DNA of 64,000 nucleotides from Streptomyces maremycinicus (GTDB lineage: Bacteria > Actinomycetota > Actinomycetes > Streptomycetales > Streptomycetaceae). Below, in pieces: positions 26,385 through 36,896 of the stretch. Every line of letters starts with the position of its first letter. Within the stretch, counting starts at the first letter, position 1. The stretch spans positions 116,293-180,292 of the forward strand of contig NZ_BBYG01000024.1 in assembly GCF_001184025.1 (NCBI RefSeq), written 5' to 3'. Both the position numbers and the translations under genes were made by a program. Below the pieces are notes generated by a model. That model was not told the origin of the DNA. It saw only the letters and a program-made list of their open reading frames with translations, and searched no databases.

Positions 26385-27446
26385 CTATACACCGACCTTT
26401 GCTGTCTTGTTGTCGCGTTCCAGCTGGACGTGCGCGCGCATGAGTTCGCCCGGGTTGGTCTGGGCGGCGAGGAGGGAGAGTTCGCCGCACAGCACGGTGG
26501 CGGCGGCGATGACGGCGAGGCGGCGGGCGTTCTCCCCGGGGGCGCGGTCGGCCCGGCAGCCCAGGCGGGCGAGGTTGGTGTCGACGAAGGCGAGTCCCTT
26601 GCCGTTGCCGACGGTGCCCACGATCAGGTTGGGCAGGGTGCAGGCGAAGTAGAGGTCGCCGTCGCGGTCCTCGGTCATGACGACGCCCTGGGATCCCTCG
26701 ACGATGTTGGCGGCGTCCTGGCCGGTGGCCAGGTAGAAGCCCAGGAGCATGTTGGCGAAGTGGGCGTTGGCCGAGCGGATGCCGCCGGCCAGGAGGGTGC
26801 CCAGGAGGTTCTTGCGCAGGTTGAGCTCGGCTATCTTGGCGGCCGTGGTGTGCAGGACGTCCTCGACGACGGTGCGCGGGACGAGGAGTTCGGTGACGAC
26901 GTTCTTGCCGCGGCCCAGGATGCCGTTGATGGCGGTGGCCTTCTTGTCCGTGCAGTAGTTCCCGGAGATCGATCCGTAGGAGATGCCGGGGATCGTCTCG
27001 AGCAGGTGGCCGAGCAGGAGGTCGGAGGCGAGGGTGGCCATGTTGTGGCCGGAGGCGTCGCCGGTGGAGAACTCGAAGCGGATGAAGAGCAGGTTGGCGT
27101 TGATCTCGTGGCGGATGCCGATGAGTTCGGCGAACCTGCTGGAGGTGCGCACGAGTTCGCGCAGTTCGCCGATGCGGGCGTCGATGGTGCGCGCGGCGGT
27201 GAGGGCGGTCTGTGCGTCGGTGGCCTCGACGAGGACCGAGCGGGTCATCCGCTCGTCGACGAGGGTGGCGACGATGCCCTGCTCGGCCAGCATGGAGACT
27301 TTCGCGCCGCGGCCGACGGAGGGCCACAGCGGCGACTCGTAGGTGGCCAGCGGGACGTGGGTCTCGGTGGTGGTGACGTTGCCCGAGATGCGCAGGGGTC
27401 CCACCCAGCGCATCGGGACCCCGGCGATCGCGTGCGCCTCGGTCAT
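26385..27446 (-). CDS. mvaA: HMG-CoA reductase (class I type)
   Basis: The 353-residue enzyme shows the catalytic motifs SGNYCTDKKATA (Lys), GHNMATLASD (Asp region), GTVGNGKGLAF, and GENARRLAVIAA near the C-terminus. It reduces HMG-CoA to mevalonate with two NADPH. It lacks membrane segments, as expected for bacterial enzymes. The ATG at 27446 overlaps the IPP isomerase stop by 4 bp (ATGA). Confidence 0.96.
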   Translation of the reverse strand: MTEAHAIAGVPMRWVGPLRISGNVTTTETHVPLATYESPLWPSVGRGAKVSMLAEQGIVATLVDERMTRSVLVEATDAQTALTAARTIDARIGELRELVRTSSRFAELIGIRHEINANLLFIRFEFSTGDASGHNMATLASDLLLGHLLETIPGISYGSISGNYCTDKKATAINGILGRGKNVVTELLVPRTVVEDVLHTTAAKIAELNLRKNLLGTLLAGGIRSANAHFANMLLGFYLATGQDAANIVEGSQGVVMTEDRDGDLYFACTLPNLIVGTVGNGKGLAFVDTNLARLGCRADRAPGENARRLAVIAAATVLCGELSLLAAQTNPGELMRAHVQLERDNKTAKVGV

Positions 27447-28534
27447 CGTGTGGTTCCCGTCATCTCGTGGAGGGCGTCGTGGCTGCCGGAGCGCCGGGCC
27501 AGCGGCCGGGTGTCGATGCCGCGGTCGGCGCAGAAGGCGCGCAGCTCGCCGTGGATGAGCACGTCGCAGTGCGTCAGGTCGGCCGGGGTGCGTGCGCCGA
27601 GCATCGTCTGGAGTGCGGCCAGCTGGTCCAGCCAGGTGGAGATCTGTGCGACGAGCGCGGAGACGCCGCCGTCGAGGAGGGTGCGCAGGAATCCTCCGGA
27701 GGCGCCGACCGCGCGGGCGCCCAGGGCCAGGGCGCGGGCGACGTCGAGGGGGTTGCGGACCCCGCCGGAGGCCAGGACGGGCAGGCCGGTGTCGGCCGCG
27801 TCCAGGAGGCAGGCGGCGGTGGACTGGCCCCAGCCGTAGAGGTAGGCGTAGTCGCCGAGGCGGCGGCGGCCGTTCTCGATCGCGGCGAAGTCGGTGCCGC
27901 CGCGGCCGCCGAGGTCGGCGACCGCGACGCCCAGTTCCTTCAGGGTCAGCACGCTCTCGCGGCTGAGTCCGAAGCCGACCTCCTTGACGATCACGGGGAC
28001 GTCGACGGCCGCGGCGATCTTCTCGATCTGTCCGGGCCAGGCGGAGAACGAGCGGTCCCCTTCCGGCATCACCGTTTCCTGCACGGTGTTGACGTGGATC
28101 TGGAGGGCGTCGGCGCGCAGCAGGTCGACGGCGCGCCGGGCGTGTTCGGCGGAGACGGTGGCGTTGATGTTGGCGATGACGAACCCGTCGGGGTTGTGCT
28201 CGCGCAGCACGCTGAAGGTGCCGGCGCAGGAGGGGTCCTTGAAGTAGGCGCTCATGGATCCCGAGGCGATGGGCACGCCGGTCTCGCGGGCGGCGGTGGC
28301 CAGGTCGCGGTTGATGAGGCCGGTGTTCTCGCTGCCGCCGGTCATCGCGTTGATGTAGAGGGGTACCGGCCAGGAGATGCCGGCGAAGGCCGTGGCCAGG
28401 GACACGTCCGGGCGGTCGATGCCGGCCAGGGCGTGGTGGACGAACGACACCTCGTCGAACTGGTTGTGTCCGCTGTGCTCGCGCTGCTGGTCGACGGCGA
28501 GCCGGACGTGGTCGTCCTTGCGTTGTCCGATCAT
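27443..28534 (-). CDS. fni: Type II isopentenyl-diphosphate delta-isomerase (FMN dependent)
   Basis: The 363-residue protein has the type II features: RKDDHVRLAVDQQ at the N-terminus, INAMTGGSENTG, HVNTVQETVMPEGDR (catalytic Gln/Glu region), GGRGGTDFAAIEN and ASGGVRNPLDVARAL for FMN binding. It interconverts IPP and DMAPP. The ATG at 28534 overlaps the phosphomevalonate kinase stop by 4 bp. The ribosome site GAAGGGAACG lies inside the upstream gene. Confidence 0.96.
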   Translation of the reverse strand: MIGQRKDDHVRLAVDQQREHSGHNQFDEVSFVHHALAGIDRPDVSLATAFAGISWPVPLYINAMTGGSENTGLINRDLATAARETGVPIASGSMSAYFKDPSCAGTFSVLREHNPDGFVIANINATVSAEHARRAVDLLRADALQIHVNTVQETVMPEGDRSFSAWPGQIEKIAAAVDVPVIVKEVGFGLSRESVLTLKELGVAVADLGGRGGTDFAAIENGRRRLGDYAYLYGWGQSTAACLLDAADTGLPVLASGGVRNPLDVARALALGARAVGASGGFLRTLLDGGVSALVAQISTWLDQLAALQTMLGARTPADLTHCDVLIHGELRAFCADRGIDTRPLARRSGSHDALHEMTGTTR

Positions 28535-29690
28535 TGTTTTTCGTTCCCTTCCGCGGCGGGACGGAGAGGCAGGGGCAGCACCCCGGCCGCGGCCCACCGT
28601 TCCCGCACGTGTTCGATGTCCCGCGGGGCGTCGGCGTCCAGCAGGGCGATGCCGCAGTCGCCGCCGCCGGCCCCGGAGGGCTTGGCCGCGCCGCCGGCGG
28701 CTTCCGCTGCGTCGCACAGCGCTGTGAGGCGGGGCGTGAAGATTCCCAGGCCGATCTCGTCGTCCAGGCGGGCCAGTTCGCGGCGGGCCCGCCGGATCTG
28801 TTTGAGCAGGCCGTGGGGGTCTTGGTGGTCGAGTGCGGTGACGCAGGCGCGTACGCAGTCGGTGGTGGCCGCGACGAACGCGCGGTGGGAGTCGCTGCCG
28901 TGCCAGGCCCGCCGGTCCAGGCCGGAGACGAGGGCGGTGGTGGAGGCGGGGCTGCCGCTCCAGCCGACCTCCAGTGACAGGCCCGCGGGGGCCGGCAGGC
29001 GGCGTACCGCGAACTGGGGCCAGGGTGCGCGCAGTGCCTCGTGGACGCCGTGGCGGGCGGCGAGGTCGCGTACGGCGGCGCGGTCGGGTGCCCGGTAGGC
29101 GATCCAGCCGCCCCAGGTGCTGGCGGCGAGGTCGCCGCAGGAGGCGCGGGGGTCGATGCGGGCGGTGGCCAGGACGGCGAGGCGGTAGCGGGTCTCGGGC
29201 GGCAGCCGCAGTCCGCAGAAGGCGCTGACGGCGTCGACGGCGGCGACGGTGACCGCGCCGCTGGAGCCCAGGCCGTACTTGGTGCCGTTGTCGTGCAGCC
29301 GGCTGTCGACGCTGAGGCGGAACCCCGGCAGGGGCAGGCCGCGTTCGGCCAGCAGCCGGGCCACGGTCTGGGCCGCCGACACCACGTACGCCAGCCCGGC
29401 CGGCACCCCGCCCCCGCCGGAGCCGCCGGAACCGTCGGCGCCGTCGGCGTTGTCGGGGCCGTCGGGGTCGTCGTGGGGGGTGAGCCGGGTGTCCTGCCAG
29501 TGCAGGCGGGCGCGGGGGCCGAGGTCGGAGGTGATCTCCACCGTGGTGCCGGGCAGGTGGGAGACGGTGACGGTGACGTAGCGGTCGACGGCGACCAGGA
29601 CCGCCGGGTTGCCGGGGTCGACGACCGCGTACTCGCCGGCGATGAACAGCTTGCCCGGGGCGCGCCGCACGACGGTGGGGCGTCCGGTCA

Positions 29691-29691
<1 letters not shown>
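28531..29691 (-). CDS. mvaK2: Phosphomevalonate kinase (GHMP family)
   Basis: This 386-residue GHMP kinase has APGKLFIAGEYAVV (motif 1), KYGLGSSGAVTVAAVDA (motif 2, ATP loop) and KPSGAGGGDCGIALLD (motif 3). It phosphorylates mevalonate-5-phosphate. A Gly/Ser/Asp-rich stretch at about 80-100 (DGPDNADGADGSGGSGGGG) is an unusual low-complexity insert. The ATG at 29691 shares one base with the upstream stop (TGATG). Confidence 0.94.
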
Positions 29692-30741
<1,050 letters not shown>

Positions 30742-30752
<11 letters not shown>

Positions 30753-31779
30753 GGTCGGCAAGTCCCCTCAGCGGTACAACCCAGGTCTGCACGGCGCCGG
30801 CCTCGTGGAGGCGGGCGGTGACCTCGCGTGCCTGCACCGGCTCGGTCAGGGCGATCACGCAGCCGCCCAGGCCGCCGCCGGTGATCTTGGCTCCGAGGCT
30901 GCCGGCCGTCAGCGCGGCCTCGACGAGGGTGTCGATCCGGTTGGTGCTCAGGCCGGCCGCGCGCAGCAGGTCGTGGTAGTCCGTCAGGCGGGCGCCGAGT
31001 TCTCGCGGCCGGCCGCCGGCGAGGGCGGTGCGGGCCTCGTCGGTGAGGCGGGTGGCGCGCTGCACGAAGCGGTCCTGTGCTCCGAGGTGGCGCTGGAAGC
31101 CCTCCCGCAGCAGTTCGACGGCGTCCTTGGTGCGGCCCACGACGCCGCTGTCGGCGATGATGAACAGGCCGTCGCAGCCGATGCCCAGTTCGCTGGCGCG
31201 GCCGGCCTGGAACAGCAGCGGGGCGCTCGCGCCGACGGTGCGGGCGTCGACGCCGCTGGAGCGGCCGTGGGCGACGTTCTCGGCCGTCTGCACCAGGTCG
31301 AAGGCGGTGCTCTCGCTCAGGTCGCGGCCGAAGAGGTCGGCCAGGGCGAGGACGACCGCGCGGGCGCAGGCCGCGCTGGAGCCCAGGCCGCGGCCGTGCG
31401 GGATGGCGCCGTCGATGATCACGTCGAGGTGCGGGCTGTCGGTGACGTCCATGGCCGTCTTGAACTCGGCGGTCAGCCGGCTCAGGCTGTCGGAGGCCTG
31501 CGTCATCATCGGCCGTGACGGCGAGCCGGTCATGGTGAAGGACACTCCGCCCGGTTCGCCGGGAGCGCGGGAGGACCATCCGGCGCTCGCCGTGACGGTC
31601 AGCTGCGGAACGGGCAGGGCGAGCGCGGGGGCTCCGTACACGACCGCGTGTTCGCCCAGCAGAATGGCCTTGGCGTGGGCGCGGCCGATCCCGACCGAGC
31701 GTGCCCGGTGGTTTTCTGACACCCCCTCCGCTGAGGTCGGTAGGGTCAACGCACTCAGCTCCCCTTGTCGGTTCTGCAT
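30742..31779 (-). CDS. mvaK1: Mevalonate kinase
   Basis: The 345-residue GHMP kinase has GRAHAKAILLGEHAVVYGAP, HGRGLGSSAACARAVVLAL and KITGGGLGGCVIAL. It resembles the CL190 enzyme from its first residues (ELSALTLPTSAEGVSE), which supports the ATG at 31779 despite a weak ribosome site. It is the first gene of the mevalonate operon, whose promoter should lie in the short gap up to 31907. Confidence 0.95.
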
Positions 31780-31860
31780 GGAGATCGCACGGTCCAGTTC
31801 TGGAAGGCGGTGGAGCGGGACATCGGATCCGGGCAGCCCTGACGGGCCGAAGGCCCCGCG

Positions 31861-31883
31861 GCCCGCACCGAGGGGGTGCGGGC
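31861..31883 (-). terminator. Hairpin after the acyltransferase gene
   Basis: gcccgcacc pairs with ggtgcgggc around a short loop, directly beyond the minus-strand acyltransferase stop at 31907 and before the mevalonate operon. It has no T-tract, as is common in Streptomyces terminators. Confidence 0.6.
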
Positions 31884-31906
31884 GCCGGGGCGCACGGGCG
31901 GGCGGG

Positions 31907-33112
31907 TCAGACGGCTTCGCCGGCCGGTACCGGCGCGGTGCCGGCGGGTGCGGGCTGCGGGGGCCGGGGCTTCCTGCTGCGGCTCCAGCGCTTCATCACC
32001 GGGTTCTCCACCAGGGTGTAGAGCAGCCAGGCGGCCAGCAGGTTCACCGCGAGCAGTGCCAGGAGCAGGCCGAGGCCCGGGAGGAGGTCGAAGGTGCGGC
32101 TGCCCAGGACCTCGGGCCGGCCGTAGAAGATCACCAGGGCCTGGAGGAGGTAGAAGGCGAAGGAGACGCTGCCCAGCCACACCATGGTCCGGCCGGCCAG
32201 CCAGCCGCGTTCGCCGCGCAGGTCCGCGGTGGCGGCGGCGCAGATGATCATGCCGATCGGGATGATCGTGGTGAGGCTGAAGTCGTAGGGGTCGGGGGCG
32301 GCCAGGGCGGCCCAGTAGCCGGCGGCGAAGGCGGCGGCCGACGGCAGCAGGCCGATGCGCGGCCAGCGGCCGGCGGCGACGATGCGGGCCAGGATCATGC
32401 CGAGCACGAACTCGAACAGGCGCGGCGGCGGGAACGCGTAGCTGAACCACTGCTGGTTCAGCGGCAGGTCGTATCCGGGGATGTCCATGCCGCGGGGGAT
32501 GAACCGTGTCGCCAGGGCCACGCCCGCCACGCCGGCGACCGCCGCGGCGGCGTACAGCCACAGCCTGCGTTCGGCGATGCGCCGCACCCCGAGGATGAAC
32601 AGGGGGAACAGGGCGTAGAAGAGGACCTCGGAACACAGCGACCAGGAGGGGAAGTTGACGCTCTGCACGGTGTCGGGCCGGTTGCTGAAGGCGTGGACCA
32701 GGGAGAGGTTGGCCAGCCAGGCGTGCAGCGGGGTGGAGGAGGCGAACAGCCACATGCACAGGGCCCAGGTGACGATGTGGTTGGGGTAGATCTTCAGTGC
32801 GCGGCGCCGCCAGAACGCCGTGGCCGGGTCGGTGGGGCTGGTGGACCAGGTCAGGACGAAGCCGCTGAGGACGAAGAAGAAGGACACGCCGATGGGTCCG
32901 GCGGGCAGGAAGAAGTCGGACAGTGATTTCGCCAGGTCCATGTCGGCGAAGAGGCTGGGCGGCGCGGTCGGCCGCACCGGGTTGCCGAGCATCAGGCTGT
33001 GGGTGAGGAACACCAGCAGGGCCGCCAGGAACCTCAGTCCGGTCAGCGAGGGAAGCGGGGGCCGGCGCTGCGGCTCACCGCTGGGGGTCGGTGCGGCGAT
33101 CTGGTCAGCCAT
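31907..33112 (-). CDS. Membrane O-acyltransferase (acyltransferase family 3)
   Basis: The 401-residue protein begins LPSLTGLRFLAALLVFLTHS, the typical first helix of acyltransferase-3/OafA-type enzymes. About ten membrane helices follow, with GVSFFFVLSGFVLTWS and FWRRRALKIYPNHIVTW as family motifs and TLVENPVMKRW near the end. These enzymes acylate sugars or secondary metabolites in the membrane. It has no operon partner; its role in the cluster product is unknown. The ATG at 33112 matches the family start. A 560-bp gene-free leader upstream contains a conserved regulatory element. Confidence 0.88.
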   Translation of the reverse strand: MADQIAAPTPSGEPQRRPPLPSLTGLRFLAALLVFLTHSLMLGNPVRPTAPPSLFADMDLAKSLSDFFLPAGPIGVSFFFVLSGFVLTWSTSPTDPATAFWRRRALKIYPNHIVTWALCMWLFASSTPLHAWLANLSLVHAFSNRPDTVQSVNFPSWSLCSEVLFYALFPLFILGVRRIAERRLWLYAAAAVAGVAGVALATRFIPRGMDIPGYDLPLNQQWFSYAFPPPRLFEFVLGMILARIVAAGRWPRIGLLPSAAAFAAGYWAALAAPDPYDFSLTTIIPIGMIICAAATADLRGERGWLAGRTMVWLGSVSFAFYLLQALVIFYGRPEVLGSRTFDLLPGLGLLLALLAVNLLAAWLLYTLVENPVMKRWSRSRKPRPPQPAPAGTAPVPAGEAV

Positions 33113-33295
33113 GCGCACGCCTGCCTTTCGGACGGACGAAACGGAGCGGGACGGAGCGGGACGGAGCAGAACGGGTCGGGAAGAGCGGGGACGCGTTCCG
33201 CGGTACGGCCGGGCATGCCGACGGACCGGCGGCCCGTACGGCCGCGGGGCGGCCGGGCACACCGGCGAGCTGTGCTGGTGCGGTGCGGCGGGCCC

Positions 33296-33407
33296 GCGCA
33301 GGCGGGCTGCGTCACTGCGGTGCGGTGAGTCCGCGCAGGCGGGCTGCGCCGCTGCGGTGCGGGTGGGCCTGCGCAGGCGGGCTGCGCCACTGCGGTGCGG
33401 CGTCGGC
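33296..33407. repeat. Three imperfect 37-38 bp tandem repeats
   Basis: Copies starting near 33296, 33333 and 33371 share gcgcaggcgggctgcg followed by ctgcggtgcgg. They lie in the acyltransferase leader and have no reading frame of note. Confidence 0.75.
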
Positions 33408-33671
33408 CAGGCCGGCCGGGGACGGCGGTTCGCGCGAGCGCGGTGGGAGCAGGTCCGGGGTGCGGGCGGGCTCGGGGGCGGGACGCGGGGCGGGCTGTCC
33501 GGCCGGGCGGGCGCGGCGCGGTGCGGTGCGGTGCGGGTGTGGGTCCCCCGCGGGGCGCCCGGGCATGCGGGCGGGCCGAGGGGGAAGACAGGAGGCTGCG
33601 CCGTTCGGGCGTTCAGTGGTTCTCGCCGGCGAAGGCGGCGGATGCGGCACCGTCCGCTGCCCCGGAGCGAC

Positions 33672-33757
33672 TTCCGGGCAGGGGTGACGCCCGGGAATAG
33701 TGACACGGGCGGCGTCCCCCCGCCAAGAGCCCCTCACAGTGACGCAGGTCACCCCGG
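33672..33757 (-). promoter_or_regulatory. Conserved regulatory element, copy A, with Crp-type palindrome
   Basis: This segment matches 50372-50456 block by block with nearly identical spacing: cgggcaggg, then gtgacacgggc 28 bp from the left edge (33700-33710), then the palindrome gtgacgcaggtcac (33739-33752). The palindrome fits the Streptomyces Crp consensus GTG-N6-GNCAC. It lies 560 bp upstream of the acyltransferase start. Confidence 0.6.
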
Positions 33758-33818
33758 AAAGGGATCATGCGTTACGGGGACGGCGGCGCGGGCGACGGCT
33801 CGCACAGGTGCGCGTTCC

Positions 33819-33839
33819 GCCTCAAGTCAGTCTTGAGGC
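33819..33839. promoter_or_regulatory. Inverted repeat, possible operator
   Basis: gcctcaag and cttgaggc are separated by tcagt, in a locally AT-richer patch (ttgaggcaataagaatgac). It may be an operator for a regulator of the MarR or TetR type; no regulator can be assigned. Confidence 0.4.
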
Positions 33840-34156
33840 AATAAGAATGACGTTACGTCAGCCAAAGGTGCGGGGGGGCGGGCCGCCCGGGCGGGTGCCG
33901 TACCGGAGCGGGACGCGAGGGGGGCGAGGCTGCGTTTTCCCTCGGGTCGGCGGCCGTCCCGCCGGACGTGCTCGGGCCAAGTCCGGCCGTGTGCGGGGCG
34001 GATGAGGCCGAAGTCCGCCGCGGCCTGCGGCGCGATGGCGGCCCGGCCGGGGGTGGCGTTGGCCCATGTCCGTTGCCGTGCGGGGCTGCTGAGGCCGCGT
34101 CCGCTGCCGGCGGTGGCCTCGAGCCGGGGTGCGCGGGCGGCTCCGGGGACGGGCGG

Positions 34157-34184
34157 ACCGCCCCCGGAGCCGGCCGGGGGCGGT
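34157..34184 (-). terminator. Terminator of the MFS exporter gene
   Basis: A perfect 11-bp stem (accgcccccgg / ccgggggcggt) with loop agccgg lies 25 bp beyond the minus-strand MFS stop codon. Confidence 0.8.
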
Positions 34185-34209
34185 ACAGGTGTGCCCGTTC
34201 AGGTGCCGT

Positions 34210-35736
34210 TCAGGAGCCGGTGCGGGTCGGGGTGGCTTCGGCTTCGGCCGCCGCCCCGCTGGTGGCTTCGGCGACCGCGTCGCGCGGCTTGGAGTCCACC
34301 TTGTCCATCAGCACCAGGACCAGGACGGCCGCGACGACCAGGACGCCGGCCGCGGCGCGCAGGGCCAGGGCGTAGCCGTCGGTCTGCGCGATCTGCGGGA
34401 GGGTTCCGTCGGCGACGTGGTCGTTGACGTAGCGCAGGGCGAGCGGGACCAGGGTGGCCAGGCCGAGCGAGGCGCCGACCTGCTGCATCGCGGTCTGCAC
34501 GCCGGAGCCCAGGCCCGCGTCCTGGCCGGTGACCTGGTGCAGCGCGCCGTTGGTGAGGGCCGGGTAGCCGACGGCGTTGAAGAAGCCGTACAGGAGCAGT
34601 CCGGGCATGATCCCGCCGACGAAGGAGGCGTCGGTGGCCAGGCCCGCGGCGGCGACGACGAATCCGCCGGCGCTGCCGAGGAACGAGATGATCAGGGTCG
34701 CCTTGACGCCGATGCGGGGCATCAGCGCGGTGGACACGCCCATGCCGACGCCGATGGCGAGGGTGAAGGGGATGTAGGACAGCCCTGTCTTCAGCGGGGA
34801 GTAGCCGAGGACCTGCTGGAGGTAGAGGGTCAGCAGGAAGGCGTAGGTGTAGAAGGCGGCGAGCGAGAGGACGCTGACGCCGTTGGACGTCACACGGGTG
34901 CGGTTGGTGAAGAACCGCAGGGGGATCATCGGGTCGGGGACGCGGGACTCCCACACGGCCATGAAGACCAGCAGGGCGAGGCCGCCCAGCAGCGGTGCCA
35001 GGACGTCGGCGGAGCCCCACGGGTCGTCGGCGGCCTGGAGCAGGCCGTACACGACCGCGACGAGACCGCCGGTGGCGCTGATCGCGCCGACGACGTCGAC
35101 ACGCTGGTCGGGGCGGCGGGCCATCCGGCTCTCCGGGATCACCCGCGGGACCATGATCAGCGCGAAGATCGCGATGGGGATGTTGATGTAGAAGATCCAC
35201 CGCCAGTCGACCAGGTCGGTCAGCGAGCCGCCGACGACCGAGCCGATGGCGCTGCCCAGGGCCGCCATGCCGCCCCACAGGCCCAGGGCCTTGGTGCGTT
35301 CCTTGGCGTCGCGGAACAGGACGGGGATCAGGCCGAGCGCCGCCGGGCCGGCGAGCGCCTCGCCCAGGCCCTGGACGAACCGGCCGGCGACCAGCATGCC
35401 GGAGTTGGCGGCGGCGCCGCACACGGCCGAGGCCACGCCGAAGACCAGGACGCCGGCGATGAAGGTCAGCCGGCGGCCGTACATGTCGGCCAGGCGTCCG
35501 CCCAGCAGCAGGAATCCGCCGGCGGTCAGGACGTAGGCGTTGACCACCCACGCGAGGCCGCCGACGGAGAAGTCGAGGTCTTCCTCGATGTTGGGCAGGG
35601 CGATGTTCACGACGGTGACGTCCATCATGAGCATGAACTGCATCGCTGTCAGGACGGCCAGCGCCGTCCAGCGCCGCGGGTCGGCATCGACGAGGACGCC
35701 CGTCCCGCCTCGTGCTTCCTTGTCTGCGCTACTCAT
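34210..35736 (-). CDS. MFS drug exporter, DHA2 (14-helix) family
   Basis: The 508-residue protein has about 14 membrane helices. Motif A appears in LGGRLADMYGRR and motif C-like sequence in GSAIGSVVGGSLTD; MDVTVVNIALPNI is the DHA2 first-helix motif. It exports drugs by proton antiport across the membrane, so it is the probable exporter and resistance determinant of the cluster. The ATG at 35736 has GGAGGAAC about 13 bp upstream. The C-terminus after helix 14 is a short Ala/Glu/Thr-rich tail. Confidence 0.92.
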   Translation of the reverse strand: MSSADKEARGGTGVLVDADPRRWTALAVLTAMQFMLMMDVTVVNIALPNIEEDLDFSVGGLAWVVNAYVLTAGGFLLLGGRLADMYGRRLTFIAGVLVFGVASAVCGAAANSGMLVAGRFVQGLGEALAGPAALGLIPVLFRDAKERTKALGLWGGMAALGSAIGSVVGGSLTDLVDWRWIFYINIPIAIFALIMVPRVIPESRMARRPDQRVDVVGAISATGGLVAVVYGLLQAADDPWGSADVLAPLLGGLALLVFMAVWESRVPDPMIPLRFFTNRTRVTSNGVSVLSLAAFYTYAFLLTLYLQQVLGYSPLKTGLSYIPFTLAIGVGMGVSTALMPRIGVKATLIISFLGSAGGFVVAAAGLATDASFVGGIMPGLLLYGFFNAVGYPALTNGALHQVTGQDAGLGSGVQTAMQQVGASLGLATLVPLALRYVNDHVADGTLPQIAQTDGYALALRAAAGVLVVAAVLVLVLMDKVDSKPRDAVAEATSGAAAEAEATPTRTGS

Positions 35737-36312
35737 ACCTAACCAGTTCCTCCGAGTGATCTTGCGGCTGGAGAAATCCGTCCGCGCGGCCGGCCGGCCG
35801 GCCCCTTGCCGCAGGTCGGGGCCGGCGAGCCGGCCGGCCGCCCGCCCGTTCGCGGGACGGTGTCGTCCGTCTCAGCACTACGACGTAGCGGATCCCCCGG
35901 ATGTGACAGAGCGGGACTGCTTTGTTCGCCGGGTTCTCCGCGGCGTTGTCCGCGGCCGCGGACGCGGTGCCCCCGGGACGGGACCGGGCCCCGGGCCTGG
36001 ACGGCCCGGGACCGGGAAAACCGGGGGGATCATCGGGCGGGATCACCAGTGGGATCCGCCCCGCGCGGCGCGGATCACCGGCGGGACCCGTTCCGCGCGG
36101 CGCCGGTCCGCGCACCGCCGCGCCGTCCCGCACGCGCACTGCCGTGCGGGCAGGCGCGCAACCTGCCGTGCGGGCACGGCAGGCCGGCCGCCGTGCAGGC
36201 GCGCATGCTGCCGTGCCGGCGTGCGCGGCAGCGCGGTGGCGGCATGCTCACCGCTCTGGCGCGCGTTGCGCACCTGCCGCGCCGGCGCCGGGGCGGGCCG
36301 GCGGGTGCCGGG
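35737..36312. other. MFS promoter region and GC-rich spacer
   Basis: No gene is supported. Just upstream of the exporter is a short near-palindrome ctacg-a-cgtag (35878-35888) that could bind a TetR-type repressor. Further right are irregular repeats around gccgtgcgggca and cgcgcggcgc (36060-36230). Confidence 0.45.
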
Positions 36313-36777
36313 TCAGCCCAGGTAGCGCTGGATGGTCGGGGTGAGCAGCTCGATCAGCTCCTCGCTGGAGGCCGAGGCGACCGGCTCCAGCTCCACGACG
36401 TAGCGCAGCAGGACCACGCCCCAGACCTGTCCCGCCGCCGCGTTGATGTTGATCGCCGGCACCTTGAGGGTCTCGGCCGCCTGGTAGATGTCCATGCCGG
36501 CGATGCCGATCGCCTTGCCCGCCTCGGCGAAGAGCTGGTTGGCGAGGAAGCCGCGCATCTGCTCCGCGCCCTCCTTGCCGTTGACCGCGGCCTTCAGGAT
36601 CCCGAGGAGCTTCGGCCTGACCTGGGGGTCCTCCCACAGTACGAAGGCCGCGCGCAGAAGGCTCCCGGCCAGCTGCTCGCGCGGCCCGTCGAGCGCCGCC
36701 GCGCCGGCCTCCCCCAGGACGCCGCCCAGCGAGTCCAGGGCTGCGGCGCGTTCTTGGGCCTCAAGAGCTTCGGACAT
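36313..36777 (-). CDS. Stand-alone TetR-type ligand-binding domain (no DNA-binding domain)
   Basis: The 154-residue protein matches the C-terminal ligand-binding domain of TetR/AcrR regulators: LAGSLLRAAFVLWEDPQVRP, LLGILKAAVNG, FLANQLFAEAGKAIG, and the end VVLLRYVVELEPVASAS followed by LIELLTPTIQRYLG. There is no helix-turn-helix. The ATG at 36777 has GGAGGAGAA directly upstream, and the prenyltransferase gene ends only 119 bp before it, so no upstream HTH has been lost by frameshift. It is transcribed with the prenyltransferase gene. It could be a ligand sensor, a partner for a regulator, or a binding protein recruited for biosynthesis. Function is unknown. Confidence 0.75.
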   Translation of the reverse strand: MSEALEAQERAAALDSLGGVLGEAGAAALDGPREQLAGSLLRAAFVLWEDPQVRPKLLGILKAAVNGKEGAEQMRGFLANQLFAEAGKAIGIAGMDIYQAAETLKVPAININAAAGQVWGVVLLRYVVELEPVASASSEELIELLTPTIQRYLG

Positions 36778-36785
36778 TTCTCCTC

Positions 36786-36820
36786 CAGATATCACTGATA
36801 TCACTGCTGTCACTGATGTC
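36786..36820 (-). repeat. 9-bp tandem repeats just upstream of the TetR-domain gene
   Basis: Reading the minus strand, CAGTGATAT-type nonamers repeat about three and a half times directly before the ribosome site. They may be an operator or a translational control element. Confidence 0.6.
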
Positions 36821-36896
36821 GCCGGTACTGCTCCGCTGCCGTTGCCGGCATCCGGAATGCCGTTCGTCGTCCGGTGCCGGCCGGCGCGGTTTTCGG

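Larger units (their letters stand above)
33113..34156. other. Long gene-free region upstream of the acyltransferase gene
   Basis: No coding region is supported. From left to right it holds triple 37-38 bp repeats (about 33296-33407), the conserved element at 33672-33757, and an inverted repeat gcctcaag-tcagt-cttgaggc at 33819-33839 that could be an operator. The rest is GC-rich sequence up to the terminator of the MFS gene. Confidence 0.6.

Noticed and set aside
24837..27839. A 1000-codon plus-strand open frame antisense to the HMG-CoA synthase and reductase genes
   Set aside because: It is a high-GC shadow. The composition is Gly/Val/Glu-rich with no domain, and the opposite strand carries clear enzymes.
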